Source: Candidatus Helarchaeota archaeon (GTDB lineage Archaea > Asgardarchaeota > Lokiarchaeia > Helarchaeales > RDOG01). From it: a stretch of 64,000 bases of DNA. The position numbers were made by a program, and so were the translations under genes. This document shows, piece by piece, positions 52,900-62,456 of the stretch. Location: assembly GCA_019058315.1 (NCBI GenBank), contig JAHPZH010000005.1:124001-188000 (forward strand). Reading direction: 5' to 3'. Each line of letters starts with the position of its first letter. The first letter of the stretch is position 1. The notes under the pieces were generated by a model, which worked only from the letters and a program-made list of their open reading frames with translations, searched no databases and had not been told where the DNA came from.

Positions 52900-53898
52900 T
52901 TATTTTAGTTTTGATATTAAATATTCTGCAACTCCAGCTCCCTTTTTTCCATCTATTTCAAATGTTGCAATTTGTTCAAAAATTTCAGTAAATCCTTCTG
53001 AAGAGGGAAGAGGGAGATATATATTATGAACAGTTTTTGATTCTATGGTCCTTTTTTTTCCATGTTCATCTATAAAATTAAAAACAGAAGAGATTGGTGT
53101 TTTTCCATCACTTTTTGTTTTAGTAGATATTTCGACACTTTCTATTGTTGTATTTCCTTCATTATTTGAATAAAAACCATTCAATAATTTTTTTCCAACA
53201 AATTCAATTTGGAATATATTAAGTGTTTCATCTTCGAATTGAGCCGAAATCCAATACCAGCGATCAATTTTTACCCAATCTCTAGTTCCCCAGCTGTGAT
53301 CTCGATGTCCAAGGCAATTAATTTTTAAAGTTTCCCCTTTTTTCTTTAAAGTTAAAGTCCCAGTTGCCCTCAAGCCTTGTTCGTAATGGTGTTGAGCAGT
53401 TCGCTCTAGTAATTCAACACCTAATTCTTTAATCGACTTCAAGGGATCTTTATGGGATAAATAGTTATATACAGGAAATCTGCCTTCAAAGCTGATATCT
53501 AGCTCAAATCTTTTATCTTGATAAGTAATTCTCCATTTTTTCATTGGTTCAATACAATAATATTTTACTTTTTTATCAAAATCTAAAGTATCAAACATTT
53601 TATCGGTTGGAATATCATTAGCATAGCCAGTAATTTTACCATCAAGTAATAACACCAACATGATTCTAGATCTTTTTTGACCCATCTCATAAGAGATACG
53701 AGTTATAAAATATAATTTATTTGATGGATCTATTAGATTAAAATACCAACTTTCGTTATGATGAGGCGGAAATGTTCCAAAGTCATGTTTATATTCATCT
53801 TTTTCTGAAACATCAACTCCACTCTCAAGGTAATTCAATAAATTTGCATCAATTTTCTGATTTTTTTCTTTCAGATAGTCCAATATTTTATCTTTCAT
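52900..53898 (-). CDS. AttH/CrtC-like lipocalin-fold protein (DUF7064/7065-like)
   Basis: 332 residues from the ATG at 53898, which has GGAG 12 nt upstream; a TTG at 53919 would add seven. The core has PPHHNESWYFNLIDP, a run of beta strands, and the diagnostic INCLGHRDHSWGTRDW motif found in hydroxyneurosporene-hydratase, tocopherol-cyclase and AttH-like proteins. These bind hydrophobic compounds in a twin lipocalin barrel. Downstream of, and nearly touching, the 437-aa gene. A lipid or isoprenoid ligand is likely, the reaction unknown. Confidence 0.7.
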   Translation of the reverse strand: MKDKILDYLKEKNQKIDANLLNYLESGVDVSEKDEYKHDFGTFPPHHNESWYFNLIDPSNKLYFITRISYEMGQKRSRIMLVLLLDGKITGYANDIPTDKMFDTLDFDKKVKYYCIEPMKKWRITYQDKRFELDISFEGRFPVYNYLSHKDPLKSIKELGVELLERTAQHHYEQGLRATGTLTLKKKGETLKINCLGHRDHSWGTRDWVKIDRWYWISAQFEDETLNIFQIEFVGKKLLNGFYSNNEGNTTIESVEISTKTKSDGKTPISSVFNFIDEHGKKRTIESKTVHNIYLPLPSSEGFTEIFEQIATFEIDGKKGAGVAEYLISKLK

Positions 53899-53925
53899 GT
53901 TATCTTTCTCCAATTTCAATAATTT

Positions 53926-55239
53926 TTAATCTTTTAAGGAATAATATGATGGATCTTTCATTCTTTTTTTTCTAGTTTGAAAAAAACGATTAAGAAATGG
54001 ATGAAATCCTGTTGAACCTTTTAAGAAACCCATTTCATGCTTCCTTAATTCTTCAATATAACGTTTAACATCCTTTGTATTGACTAGATCTGAATTTTGC
54101 TGATCTAATGCAACATCATTAGTCCATCCCCAATCCCATTTATTTTCCAATTTAGCAAAAGGGGTAAATTTGGATACAAAATTAGTGTATACATTAACAC
54201 CTGCCATTATTCTCCTAATTTCATTCCAACCTGCAACTTCAATAAACATTTCATTTAAAGATTTTTGACTATAATCTATTAAATGATCCAGAATATCTAT
54301 GGGGAGTTTTTCTATATTGCCAAGATTATCCGGATAACTTAATTTTGAAGGATGAATTAATTCTTTTGTCCATAATCCTATTGAAGTAATATTTTGAGAA
54401 AAATCAGAGGGTTCAGAAAAACATGTGCCCCAATCATTGAATTTTACTGATTTCATGTTTTTTAGAGTCATACCAATGATAATATTTGGAATTTTAGACT
54501 TAATCTCAGTTTTCTGGTAATCTAACAGAAAAATATCCAAATCTAACGGATTTTTTCCTGTATAGAGATCTGTGAATTCCTTAAATATTAGAACCTCATC
54601 CGGAGAATCAGTTTCGTAAGGACCATGATTAAAATTTCCAGATCTACAATCTGCACTTGCTAAAAAATTTCTGCTTGTTAATAAACCGATAGTTCTTTTA
54701 AGCTTTTTATTTAATTCTGGTTTTATAGGTCTCATTTCTTTTAATAATGAATCAATAAAATCTTGTGAGAGAAAACGAATTGAACCATCTTCTACTGCCA
54801 TTGTGCCACTATCAAGATAATTTGGGCATAATTTTGACCAAAAATCTAAAATAAATTTGGTTTCTTTCTTTTTTTCCTCGGGTTCAACTATGATATTGGT
54901 GTTGCCAGTAGCTTTTTTTTCTAAATTATCGTAGATTATTTGCGCTCTACCATGTAAGTATAACATTATATAAGAATTAAAATCTAATTGATTTCTATAA
55001 CTTGCCAGAGTTTTATTTCGCTTGCCAATTTCCTCAGGAGTAATTATTTTTGCTATTTCTTTTGTTATTTTATATGAGAAAGCTTGATCATACAGTAATT
55101 GACAGGCAACATGAATATAATGAGTTACTGGAAAGAGCTCACTTTCAACGACAACTCTTCCAATTAAATTTTCACGGACATTTTCAGAAACATAATAAAT
55201 TAATTTGTTTGTTTCCTCATCACTAATATTGCCTAACAT
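53926..55239 (-). CDS. Hypothetical 437-aa protein
   Basis: 437 residues, helix-rich in the first 130 and mixed beyond, with DCRSGNFNHGPYETD and EVAGWNEIRRIMAGVNVYTN segments near the centre and C-terminal third. No signal peptide, membrane helix or recognised motif. Its stop lies 27 nt from the probable start of the AttH-like gene, so the two are likely one transcript. Function unknown. Confidence 0.65.
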   Translation of the reverse strand: MLGNISDEETNKLIYYVSENVRENLIGRVVVESELFPVTHYIHVACQLLYDQAFSYKITKEIAKIITPEEIGKRNKTLASYRNQLDFNSYIMLYLHGRAQIIYDNLEKKATGNTNIIVEPEEKKKETKFILDFWSKLCPNYLDSGTMAVEDGSIRFLSQDFIDSLLKEMRPIKPELNKKLKRTIGLLTSRNFLASADCRSGNFNHGPYETDSPDEVLIFKEFTDLYTGKNPLDLDIFLLDYQKTEIKSKIPNIIIGMTLKNMKSVKFNDWGTCFSEPSDFSQNITSIGLWTKELIHPSKLSYPDNLGNIEKLPIDILDHLIDYSQKSLNEMFIEVAGWNEIRRIMAGVNVYTNFVSKFTPFAKLENKWDWGWTNDVALDQQNSDLVNTKDVKRYIEELRKHEMGFLKGSTGFHPFLNRFFQTRKKRMKDPSYYSLKD

Positions 55240-55427
55240 TTATCAATACACTTTTCAAAAAGTCTTATTGCAATATACTTCATTTTAATTCTTTTATTGA
55301 TTCTTATTCTCTAAATATATCAAGATTTTCATTTTTCTAGAAAATAATAAAAAGAGTATAAACCATAAAAATTAGCATTATTTAGGTCCTAGTTAATATT
55401 TATTACATGAATAAATGAGGTAAAAAA

Positions 55428-56423
55428 ATGACAAAAGCTAAGAAAAAGGTAAAGAAAAAGAAAACTGAAGAAAAAAAAGCAGATATTGAAATTGGAACAA
55501 AAAAGAAAAAACAAGAAGCTAATGGAGCATTTAAACAGATGTCAAAGGCCTATTCGACCTCTGCTAAACTCATGAAAGCAAAAATGAAAAAAGAAAGAGC
55601 AGATGATTTAGAACTCCTCGACAAAGCAGCAGATGATAATATTATCATAGTTAAAGGGGTTTATGATAAAGTTGAACTTGTTATGGATGCTGTTGGCTTG
55701 GAATATATTTTTTTAGAGGAAGAAGCTGTAGGGAGAGTTGATTTTAGGTCAGACCAAATCCTGATCATCAATTGTCCAGGGAGTAAAATTGATGAGCAAG
55801 GAATTAATGATATACGAGATTTCGTAAAAAAGGGAGGATTCTTATTAAGTACCGATTGGGTACTAAAAAATATCCTGGAAAAAGCATTTCCTGGTTATAT
55901 AGAATATAATGGGCATAGCACTGGAGATGAAGTTGTTGGAATCCAGGTTATTGATAAATCACATCCTTTACTTAAAGGAATGTTTAGTGATGTATCAAAT
56001 CCTCAATGGTGGTTAGAAGGATCTTCGTATCCGATTAGAATTTTAAATAAAAAAGCGGTTAAGGTATTAATTAGTAGTAAAGATATGAAAAAACGTTATG
56101 GGGATGACCCAGTCGTTGTATATTTCGATTATGGTAAAGGTAAAGTAATGCATATGCTTTCACATTATTATCTTCAACGCACTGAAACCAGAACGGAAAG
56201 ACAAAAGAAATCAGCAAAAGCCTATGCTGCCGAAATGAAAATAAGTAAGGATGAAATCGATATGGAAGATTTGGAAGATATCTCACTTGGAGAGGTTGAA
56301 TCAGCTTATACATCGGCTCAGTTTATAGGAAATTTAATTGTTGAAAAACAAAAAGAAAATGTAGAATTGCATAAAGCTAAAGATAAAAAGTTAAAAAAAG
56401 GGAAAAAAACAAAAAAATCCTAG
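55428..56423 (+). CDS. GATase-like fold protein with Lys-rich tails
   Basis: 331 residues. Residues 1-30 and the last ~25 are strongly basic (KKVKKKKTEEKKA type; KKGKKTKKS). The centre is an alpha/beta domain resembling the class I glutamine-amidotransferase-like fold: LIINCPG, DFVKKGGFLLSTDWVLKNI, KVLISSKDMKK, then VVYFDYGKGKVMHMLSHYY. The nucleophile cysteine of true amidotransferases is not placed in its usual GxCxG elbow, so a binding role is more likely. A GAGGT ribosome site precedes the ATG. Poly-Lys tails suggest nucleic-acid or membrane surface contact. Confidence 0.6.
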   Translation: MTKAKKKVKKKKTEEKKADIEIGTKKKKQEANGAFKQMSKAYSTSAKLMKAKMKKERADDLELLDKAADDNIIIVKGVYDKVELVMDAVGLEYIFLEEEAVGRVDFRSDQILIINCPGSKIDEQGINDIRDFVKKGGFLLSTDWVLKNILEKAFPGYIEYNGHSTGDEVVGIQVIDKSHPLLKGMFSDVSNPQWWLEGSSYPIRILNKKAVKVLISSKDMKKRYGDDPVVVYFDYGKGKVMHMLSHYYLQRTETRTERQKKSAKAYAAEMKISKDEIDMEDLEDISLGEVESAYTSAQFIGNLIVEKQKENVELHKAKDKKLKKGKKTKKS

Positions 56424-56523
56424 AATTTCAAAGCTTTTACAATTCATTATATAAAAAAATGGATTTATTTTTGTTAATATGTAAGATAAAAAAAAAGGTT
56501 GTATAATTTTTAATAGACTTAGC

Positions 56524-57090
56524 TTATGCTTCTTTTAATTTAATTAGTTTTGGGATTAATAAGACTAACATTCCACCAAGTGTTACCAATGTTGCAATAA
56601 TTGCTAATGCAGTTGGTTTTGCCATATAGATTAGTAGACCTAACAGAATATAAGGAGTCCTGTTACCTCTACTTACACCACTAGAGGCAAGTGCTATAAT
56701 GAGATCTGTAAGGCGAAGTTGTTGCCATTGATTTAAAGTAATTGCACCTAAAATTGCTCCAGTTATACCTATCCCGATTGAAACCCATTCCAATATAGCT
56801 AACATTTTATTTTCAGAGTCCCCTGAAACCATCGCAATTATTCTAGAAATTAAAATTAGAATAGGACCAATAAAAGCCAATGTTATACCAGCAATCGCAA
56901 TTCCAGGCGAATATAATATAAATAATATAAGCGGTATAATGTCCGCAGGGGTATCTTGTGCAAGTAAGGCCATGATTATGATAAATAACGTGTTGGAATC
57001 AACGTCAGCAAGACCCAATCCAATTAAAAGCGCACCAATTCCGAGGAGCCCGAGTCCAATAAATGTTAAAATATCTCTCGCTTCTACCAT
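56524..57090 (-). CDS. Small multi-spanning membrane protein
   Basis: 188 residues with about five hydrophobic helices; the first is FIGLGLLGIGALLIGLGLA and the last TLVTLGGMLVLLIPKLIKL. A short polar loop near residues 90-100 and a LRLTDLIIALASSGVSRG segment before helix 4 are the only soluble parts. AAGGAA precedes the ATG. No family recognised. Stand-alone. Confidence 0.7.
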   Translation of the reverse strand: MVEARDILTFIGLGLLGIGALLIGLGLADVDSNTLFIIIMALLAQDTPADIIPLILFILYSPGIAIAGITLAFIGPILILISRIIAMVSGDSENKMLAILEWVSIGIGITGAILGAITLNQWQQLRLTDLIIALASSGVSRGNRTPYILLGLLIYMAKPTALAIIATLVTLGGMLVLLIPKLIKLKEA

Positions 57091-57208
57091 TATTATTCCT
57101 TCTATAAATTATTAAATTAGAAAAAAAATTAGTTGATATTTTAAAGATTTTTACTTATTAAATCTTTTTTTATTTTAAAAGAAAAAGAGGGTGTTTTAAT
57201 AAGATTTA

Positions 57209-57907
57209 TTAACCTTTACTCATTGATTTTGCAATTCTATATTTGCATGAGGGAAAATTATCACATTTACATTCAATTTCTTCTACTTGAACATGTAGAG
57301 GGGATATGAATTCATCAATAACACCTTTAAGCAAACCAGCTTGAATCTCGCATATTGACTTAAATTCCTTATTTCCATCACAAATGCAATTTTGAATCTC
57401 TAAAAAAAAGCTATCATTCGAAAGTGGATCTAATTTAACTTCTGCTTTAACATTTGCAATTGGATATGTAATTTCCACAGCGAGAGCTGCTAGCTGCGTG
57501 ATATTTTCGAAACTCAATTCCATTGAATTAAATTGTTTGGAATATAATTGTGCTGCCCCATTTTTTGCCATCTCCAATCCAATTTCCCTAGCGATTTTTT
57601 GATCGTTAAAATATTTTTTAAAAAGAACAGAGTGAAGGAATTGATAAAAAGTAACGCTGTAGATATTTCTATCTTCAAATGCTTTGGATTTGCGAGCAGG
57701 ATAAAATAATTTTGATGTAGGTCCTTTTTCGATTTTGTATATTAAACCTTTTTCTGCCATACCTTCCAAATATTTTGCAGTGGAATTTCTATTAAGTTTA
57801 ATTTTTTTGGCTATTTGTGATATTGTTAATCCCAGATCCTCCTTTTCCAATAAATTGAGGATCTTGATCTGTTGTTTTGAACCACTTTTTTTCAATAGAA
57901 ATCCCAT
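57209..57907 (-). CDS. HTH regulator with V4R-like sensor domain
   Basis: 232 residues. Residues 1-70 are a winged helix-turn-helix (QQIKILNLLEKEDLGLTISQ, then LNRNSTAKYLEGMAEKGLI) of the ArsR/MarR-like archaeal type. The C-terminal ~140 residues resemble V4R domains, with cysteines in CICDG, SICEIQAGLLKG and a final CKCDNFPSCKYRIA, which bind small molecules or metals. It lies 132 bp upstream-side of the desaturase paralog 2 gene, which it might regulate; this is inference. Confidence 0.7.
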   Translation of the reverse strand: MGFLLKKSGSKQQIKILNLLEKEDLGLTISQIAKKIKLNRNSTAKYLEGMAEKGLIYKIEKGPTSKLFYPARKSKAFEDRNIYSVTFYQFLHSVLFKKYFNDQKIAREIGLEMAKNGAAQLYSKQFNSMELSFENITQLAALAVEITYPIANVKAEVKLDPLSNDSFFLEIQNCICDGNKEFKSICEIQAGLLKGVIDEFISPLHVQVEEIECKCDNFPSCKYRIAKSMSKG

Positions 57908-58039
57908 TTAAAAAAATGTTAAATTATTTGATTAAATATCTAATTTCAAGACATTATAAAAAATATATTCTTTATGGATGAAACTTTTTAATCATTATAT
58001 ATTTAGAAACATGATATAATAAAGATCGCATTTAAAAAA

Positions 58040-59521
58040 TTATATAATTTTATCTTGTTTTAGAATTTCAAATAATTCAAGAGCTGACATCGCGGCTAAT
58101 TCAGTTCCTATACCCCAGCCACCAGCATCGGCAGAAGAGAGGTATAATCCTTCAATAGGTGTTTTTTGTGATGGTCTTTTGTGACCTACTTGATCAATAG
58201 TCTGACCAATCCCAGTTCCTGCACCTTCTTTACCCATTCTCTTTTCAAGGTAAACATCAGATACAAAATCGGTAAAAACAATATGTTCTTCAACTTCAGG
58301 CCATAATGATAATAGCGAATTCATGCAAGTCTTCTCCCACTTTTTACTATTAGTTTCACGTTCGGCCATTGTTAGGTTTGCAACTCCAAGTGTAGTGGTT
58401 ACTGTATGAATATTTTGACAACCTTCGGGAGCTAATTTCGGATCATGATTACTCACTGGAACAATTAACAAAGCACTTTTCTCTGGAATTTCTATTTCTT
58501 TACTATCAATAGCAGAACCGTCAAATTTTCCTCTCAAAGTCTCTAGAATTCTCATATCCATCGGTGGGACGTATGTAATCATTTTTTGGTCAGTTATTAT
58601 AGTATCTAAAGATATTTTTTGGCTGCATACTTGCCCGCCCCAAATTAAGCCTTTAATACGTTCAGTATATGCTTTATTAAAATTCTTTTCCCCCGCTAAT
58701 TTAAGGATTGTTGTTTTAATATCTGCATTTGAGATCACAATATCCGCTGGATAGAATTTATTATCAGGACCAGCCTCAATTCCTTTAGCCTTTCCATCTT
58801 CAATAACTATTTTATTTACCGTTCCCTCTTCACCTATAATGATTTTTCCTCCAGAACTTTCAATAGCCCTACAATAAGCTTCGGGAACGGCACCACAACC
58901 ACCAATTGGATAGCCCATCGAACGATTCATGCCATTAAGGCGGACACAACGAACAAATTCTCCCGCAGAAGTAATATCTGGAGCAGTGCCAAACATGACT
59001 CCACCTTGCATCATGTACATCATTTTTGTCATTGCGTATCTTGAACTATCAGGAATAACTTCATTTAAATAATCTATTAGCCTAACTTCATCTAATTTTT
59101 TTATTTCTTCAGGGGTCATTTCAATAAATTTTTGCATAATTTCTTTTCCAGGTGCGGGTTTTTTACTTTTAGTTGGTCTATCCCGTTTCTTCTTGCCTTT
59201 TTTTCTTTGACCGGAATAGGAAATCCAATTACCCATAATATTAATTCTTGGTCCTGGATTAACTGTGTGGCTCCATTCTACCGTTTGACCACATCTGTCT
59301 AGTATTTCGCCTAATGGACCTTTCTCACAATTGCTAATAATATGGCAACCAATGTCCATACGCCAAGTTCTTCCTTGTTCATCTTTTTTATTATATGATG
59401 CACAACGTCCTCCAAGGATCGTGTTTTGTTCAAATAAAATAATATCTGATTTACTTTCTTTACTAAGTAAAGCTCCAATACCTGAACCACCTATCCCGCT
59501 ACCAATTATTATGACTTTCAT
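58040..59521 (-). CDS. Phytoene-desaturase/carotenoid-isomerase-like FAD oxidoreductase (paralog 2)
   Basis: 493 residues, closely similar to the gene at 46914: same GSGIGGSGIGALL FAD motif, the same Lys-rich insertion near residue 115, IVISNADIKTTILKL, VCSQKISLDT versus VCSLKLGVDI, and a C-terminal LYLSSADAGGWGIGTELAA. The two are recent paralogs by eye. Both insertions share KKxxxPRKSKK-like blocks. Likely the same chemistry on two substrates. Next to the V4R regulator. Confidence 0.87.
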   Translation of the reverse strand: MKVIIIGSGIGGSGIGALLSKESKSDIILFEQNTILGGRCASYNKKDEQGRTWRMDIGCHIISNCEKGPLGEILDRCGQTVEWSHTVNPGPRINIMGNWISYSGQRKKGKKKRDRPTKSKKPAPGKEIMQKFIEMTPEEIKKLDEVRLIDYLNEVIPDSSRYAMTKMMYMMQGGVMFGTAPDITSAGEFVRCVRLNGMNRSMGYPIGGCGAVPEAYCRAIESSGGKIIIGEEGTVNKIVIEDGKAKGIEAGPDNKFYPADIVISNADIKTTILKLAGEKNFNKAYTERIKGLIWGGQVCSQKISLDTIITDQKMITYVPPMDMRILETLRGKFDGSAIDSKEIEIPEKSALLIVPVSNHDPKLAPEGCQNIHTVTTTLGVANLTMAERETNSKKWEKTCMNSLLSLWPEVEEHIVFTDFVSDVYLEKRMGKEGAGTGIGQTIDQVGHKRPSQKTPIEGLYLSSADAGGWGIGTELAAMSALELFEILKQDKII

Positions 59522-59643
59522 TTTTTATATCTCTGTTTTCAAATTATATTTTAAAATTTAATTATCTAGTAGAAGAGTACATTAATATCTAGTTAGATAT
59601 AATTGTTCTTTATATTCCATGTATTATTCAAAAGGGTGTAAAT

Positions 59644-60786
59644 ATGGAAGATTTGTTTTTTTCTGACAAAGAAATACGGTTACAAAAAGAAATTCGAGGA
59701 TTTCTAAAAAAAGAATTAGAACCAATAAAAGAGAATATTAACAAGAATGATGAAATCCCTCTTGAATTAATTAGAAAAATCGGGGCAAAGGGGTATTTTG
59801 GTCCATTGATTTCCAAAGAATATGGGGGTTCAGAATTAGGAATGATAAGTCACATGATCATCACTGAAGAAATTTCCAGATTAAATGTTGCCGTATCAGT
59901 TACACGGACTCCATGTATTTTAGATGGAATAACGCTATTTAGATACGGAACGAAGGAGCAAAAAGAAAAATATTTATCAGTCATAGCCAGAGCTGAAAAA
60001 ATTTGTGCAATTTGCATTACTGAAAAAGGAGCGGGAACAGATGTGGCAGGGATTCAAACAATAGCTGAAAAAAAGGGAGGAGAATATGTAATTAACGGAT
60101 CTAAGAGATTTATTACAAACGCAGGTTTAGCAGATTACTACTTTGTTTGGGCTTTAACCGATCAGAAAGTCAACCCCCGTGATGGACTTAGTATTTTTTT
60201 GGTGGAAAAAGATACTCCAGGCTTTATAACAGATAATCCATACGGATTAATGGGTTTAAGGGGAGTTAAAAATGGAACTCTTGAATTTGAAAATGTTTAT
60301 GTTCCTAAAGAAAATCTTATTGGAGAAGAGGGGAAAGGGTTCCAAATGTTAATGAAGACTTTTAATGTTGAGAGATTAACTCTAAGTTCTGAATGTAATG
60401 GCATATCACTAGCTGCATTTGAGGATTCAAAGAAATACGTCAGAGAAAGGATTCAGTTCGGAAAAAAAATCGCGACATTTCAAGCAATTCGTCTAAAAAT
60501 TGCTAAAATGGCAACAGAAATCCGTGCTGCAAGACTTTTAACTTACAGTTCTGCAAGACTCTGGGATTTAGGAAAAGAAGTAACCAAAGAAGCGTCCATG
60601 TCCAAAGCTTTTTCAAGTAAAACTGCTGTTGAAACTACAACCGAAGCAGTTCAAGTTCATGGCGGAGATGGATATACCGATGTTTACCCCGTAGAACGAT
60701 ATATGAGAGATGCGAAATTCTTTCAAATTGGCGGAGGAACTAGTGAGATACAAAATTTAATTATTGCTAGAGAAGAACTTAAATGA
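59644..60786 (+). CDS. Acyl-CoA dehydrogenase
   Basis: 380 residues, full family length. CICITEKGAGTDVAGIQT is the FAD/substrate motif, NVERLTLSS (Glu243) fits the position of the catalytic base in isovaleryl-CoA dehydrogenase, and the C-terminal QVHGGDGYTDVYPVERYMRD with QIGGGTSEIQ ends the domain. Because the usual MCAD-type glutamate in YEGTSEIQ is Gly here, Glu243 is the better base. Acts in beta-oxidation or branched acyl-CoA metabolism. TATA-like CTTTATATT about 32 nt upstream of the ATG. Confidence 0.93.
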   Translation: MEDLFFSDKEIRLQKEIRGFLKKELEPIKENINKNDEIPLELIRKIGAKGYFGPLISKEYGGSELGMISHMIITEEISRLNVAVSVTRTPCILDGITLFRYGTKEQKEKYLSVIARAEKICAICITEKGAGTDVAGIQTIAEKKGGEYVINGSKRFITNAGLADYYFVWALTDQKVNPRDGLSIFLVEKDTPGFITDNPYGLMGLRGVKNGTLEFENVYVPKENLIGEEGKGFQMLMKTFNVERLTLSSECNGISLAAFEDSKKYVRERIQFGKKIATFQAIRLKIAKMATEIRAARLLTYSSARLWDLGKEVTKEASMSKAFSSKTAVETTTEAVQVHGGDGYTDVYPVERYMRDAKFFQIGGGTSEIQNLIIAREELK

Positions 60787-60831
60787 ATTGGGTAAAAAAT
60801 CTTTAATATAAAAAAAAAATTATAATTTAGA

Positions 60832-61764
60832 TCACTTCTTTTTAACGACAATTACTATCACAATAGTAATACCGATTATAACAGCAACAGCAATTCCTAT
60901 GATAAGTCCTGTGTTTGCTCCACTTTCCATGGTCATCAAGGCTAATAGTACTAATGGAAGTAAATTAGTGCCACCAGCATTTTTTGTAAGGTTCATTTCC
61001 CAAACCAGAACCCAACCTCCACTGTATGTATACCATCGACTACAATTTACAATTCCTCTATTATTGATAACTAATTCTTTCATGTGGTCTCCATTAGTCA
61101 TTCCATCCCATACTCTCCAGATTCCTTCAACATTTGGAGATGCAGGATTGCTTTGTGAAACTCCAGATCCGCCACCGCCATGATGTAACATTATTCCCCA
61201 CGTCGTATTTACAATTGTATGATTAGTATGCGTCCAGTTCATAGGAACACAAAACGGAAGAAAATATGTTAGTAAATATCCAGGTGTTATATTTACGTAG
61301 AAGTTATAAAGACCTTGACAATTTGAAATGCCACTCTGTTCCCATTGTCTAAATGAAGAATTATACGCACTTATGACCCAAGGAAGACTTACTCCCATAA
61401 ATTCACTAGTGAGTAAGCTCCAACCAGATGATTGATTATAATAATATACTAACGCCGTTATTAAATCTGCATACCAAAGCCAACCAGTCTCATCATATAA
61501 CAAAAAAGCCCAAGAGTTATATCCATAAGTATACTTAAAATACACTTTATCACAGCTATTCATAGGAATAGATCCAAATAAACTATTACCACCAACAGTA
61601 CAATTATATAGATAATTTCTGATTGTAGAAGAATTAAATCCATTACCCCCTTCTTGCCAAGGTGGTGGTGGTATTTGGGCGGATATTGATTGAATAGGAA
61701 GAAGGAATAGCATTGATGCAATCAAAGTAACTAACAGAGGTAGAAATAAATTATTTTTTTTCAT
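60832..61764 (-). CDS. Secreted surface protein with C-terminal membrane anchor
   Basis: 310 residues. Signal peptide (KNNLFLPLLVTLIASMLFLL, then an SISAQI cleavage-like region), a ~250-residue extracellular domain rich in Trp, Tyr, Gly and N-x-S/T sites, then a C-terminal helix (GLIIGIAVAVIIGITIVIVI) with a short KKK tail. Same topology as the large surface protein at 17501. No enzyme motif is seen. Envelope or adhesion role is an inference. Confidence 0.75.
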   Translation of the reverse strand: MKKNNLFLPLLVTLIASMLFLLPIQSISAQIPPPPWQEGGNGFNSSTIRNYLYNCTVGGNSLFGSIPMNSCDKVYFKYTYGYNSWAFLLYDETGWLWYADLITALVYYYNQSSGWSLLTSEFMGVSLPWVISAYNSSFRQWEQSGISNCQGLYNFYVNITPGYLLTYFLPFCVPMNWTHTNHTIVNTTWGIMLHHGGGGSGVSQSNPASPNVEGIWRVWDGMTNGDHMKELVINNRGIVNCSRWYTYSGGWVLVWEMNLTKNAGGTNLLPLVLLALMTMESGANTGLIIGIAVAVIIGITIVIVIVVKKK

Positions 61765-61978
61765 AGTTTTCCCTACCTATAATATGAACTATTAAAATTC
61801 TATATAAAAAATTTTATATAAAAATTTATTCGAAAATCTAGTTTTTTTATGAAAACAAACTAATATCTATAAGAAATATTACATTCAAACTTACTGGAAA
61901 CAGATTTCCAATAATAGAATTAATACAAAATAAAAAATGAAATAAATTATTTTTTTTATCATTTTGTCCCAATATTAT

Positions 61979-62049
61979 ACTGGAATAAGGAGCGCATCCC
62001 TATCAATAATACATTAAATTTTTTTGTATTATTTCATTTTTCTTCCAGT
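61979..62049 (-). promoter_or_regulatory. Candidate SECIS element (eukaryote/Loki type)
   Basis: Read on the minus strand, right after the TAG of the HesB-like frame. Helix I: ACUGGAA (62049 to 62043) pairs with UUCCAGU (61985 to 61979). Helix II: AAUAAUAC (62033 to 62026) pairs with GUAUUAUU (62012 to 62005), 8 bp. Between the helices, AUGA (62037-62034) faces GAUA (62004-62001), giving the tandem G.A pairs of the SECIS kink-turn. The 13-nt apical loop is A-rich. All three hallmarks of eukaryotic SECIS elements are present; helix II is shorter than usual. Confidence 0.65.
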
Positions 62050-62050
62050 T

Positions 62051-62374
62051 CTATTTTAAATCACCGATTATTAGATAACCTCTTCCTTCATCTATTTTTC
62101 CATCAATTATTATTTTTTCTGCCATAAATAGAAAATATGCTGCATCTTCATCTACAAAAACTTGCAATCCATTTATAGTTCCTAATAATTCTAACTCATT
62201 CAATCTTGATGTATCCTCAAAATGGATCGATGTCCAGTGTGCTCTTTGAGTAGTACATCAAGAAAACCGCTCAAATTCTGTTATCACCAATATTTCATTA
62301 TTTTCTTTATTGTTTTTTAGTCGTTCAGTGATCACACGTTTGGCAAGGTCTGTCAACTCAATCTTTATAGTCAT
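62051..62374 (-). CDS. HesB/IscA-like protein with in-frame UGA, candidate selenoprotein
   Basis: A frame of 107 residues from ATG 62374 to TAG at 62051 is interrupted only by one UGA, codon 39 (62260 to 62258), so plain ORF calling misses it. Around it the sequence reads ERFS-U-CTTQRAHW. The N-terminal ELTDLAKRVITERLK and the C-terminal LQVFVDEDAAYFL plus IDEGRGYLII match the HesB/IscA fold, whose selenoprotein members carry Sec near the cluster cysteine. The stop is followed within 2 nt by a SECIS-like hairpin. Reading UGA as Sec is supported by the otherwise intact frame. A nonsense mutant is the alternative. Two small paralogs lie upstream on the same strand. Confidence 0.65.
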
Positions 62375-62456
62375 TCTAATTCAACTTTATATTCTTATCT
62401 TGTTAATACTCATTACTATTTAATAAAAACGATTTTGTAAAAATAAAAATTAGATT

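Noticed and set aside
62051..62374. Frameshift explanation for the HesB-like frame
   Set aside because: The sequence on both sides of the UGA is in the same frame; only the single UGA interrupts it.
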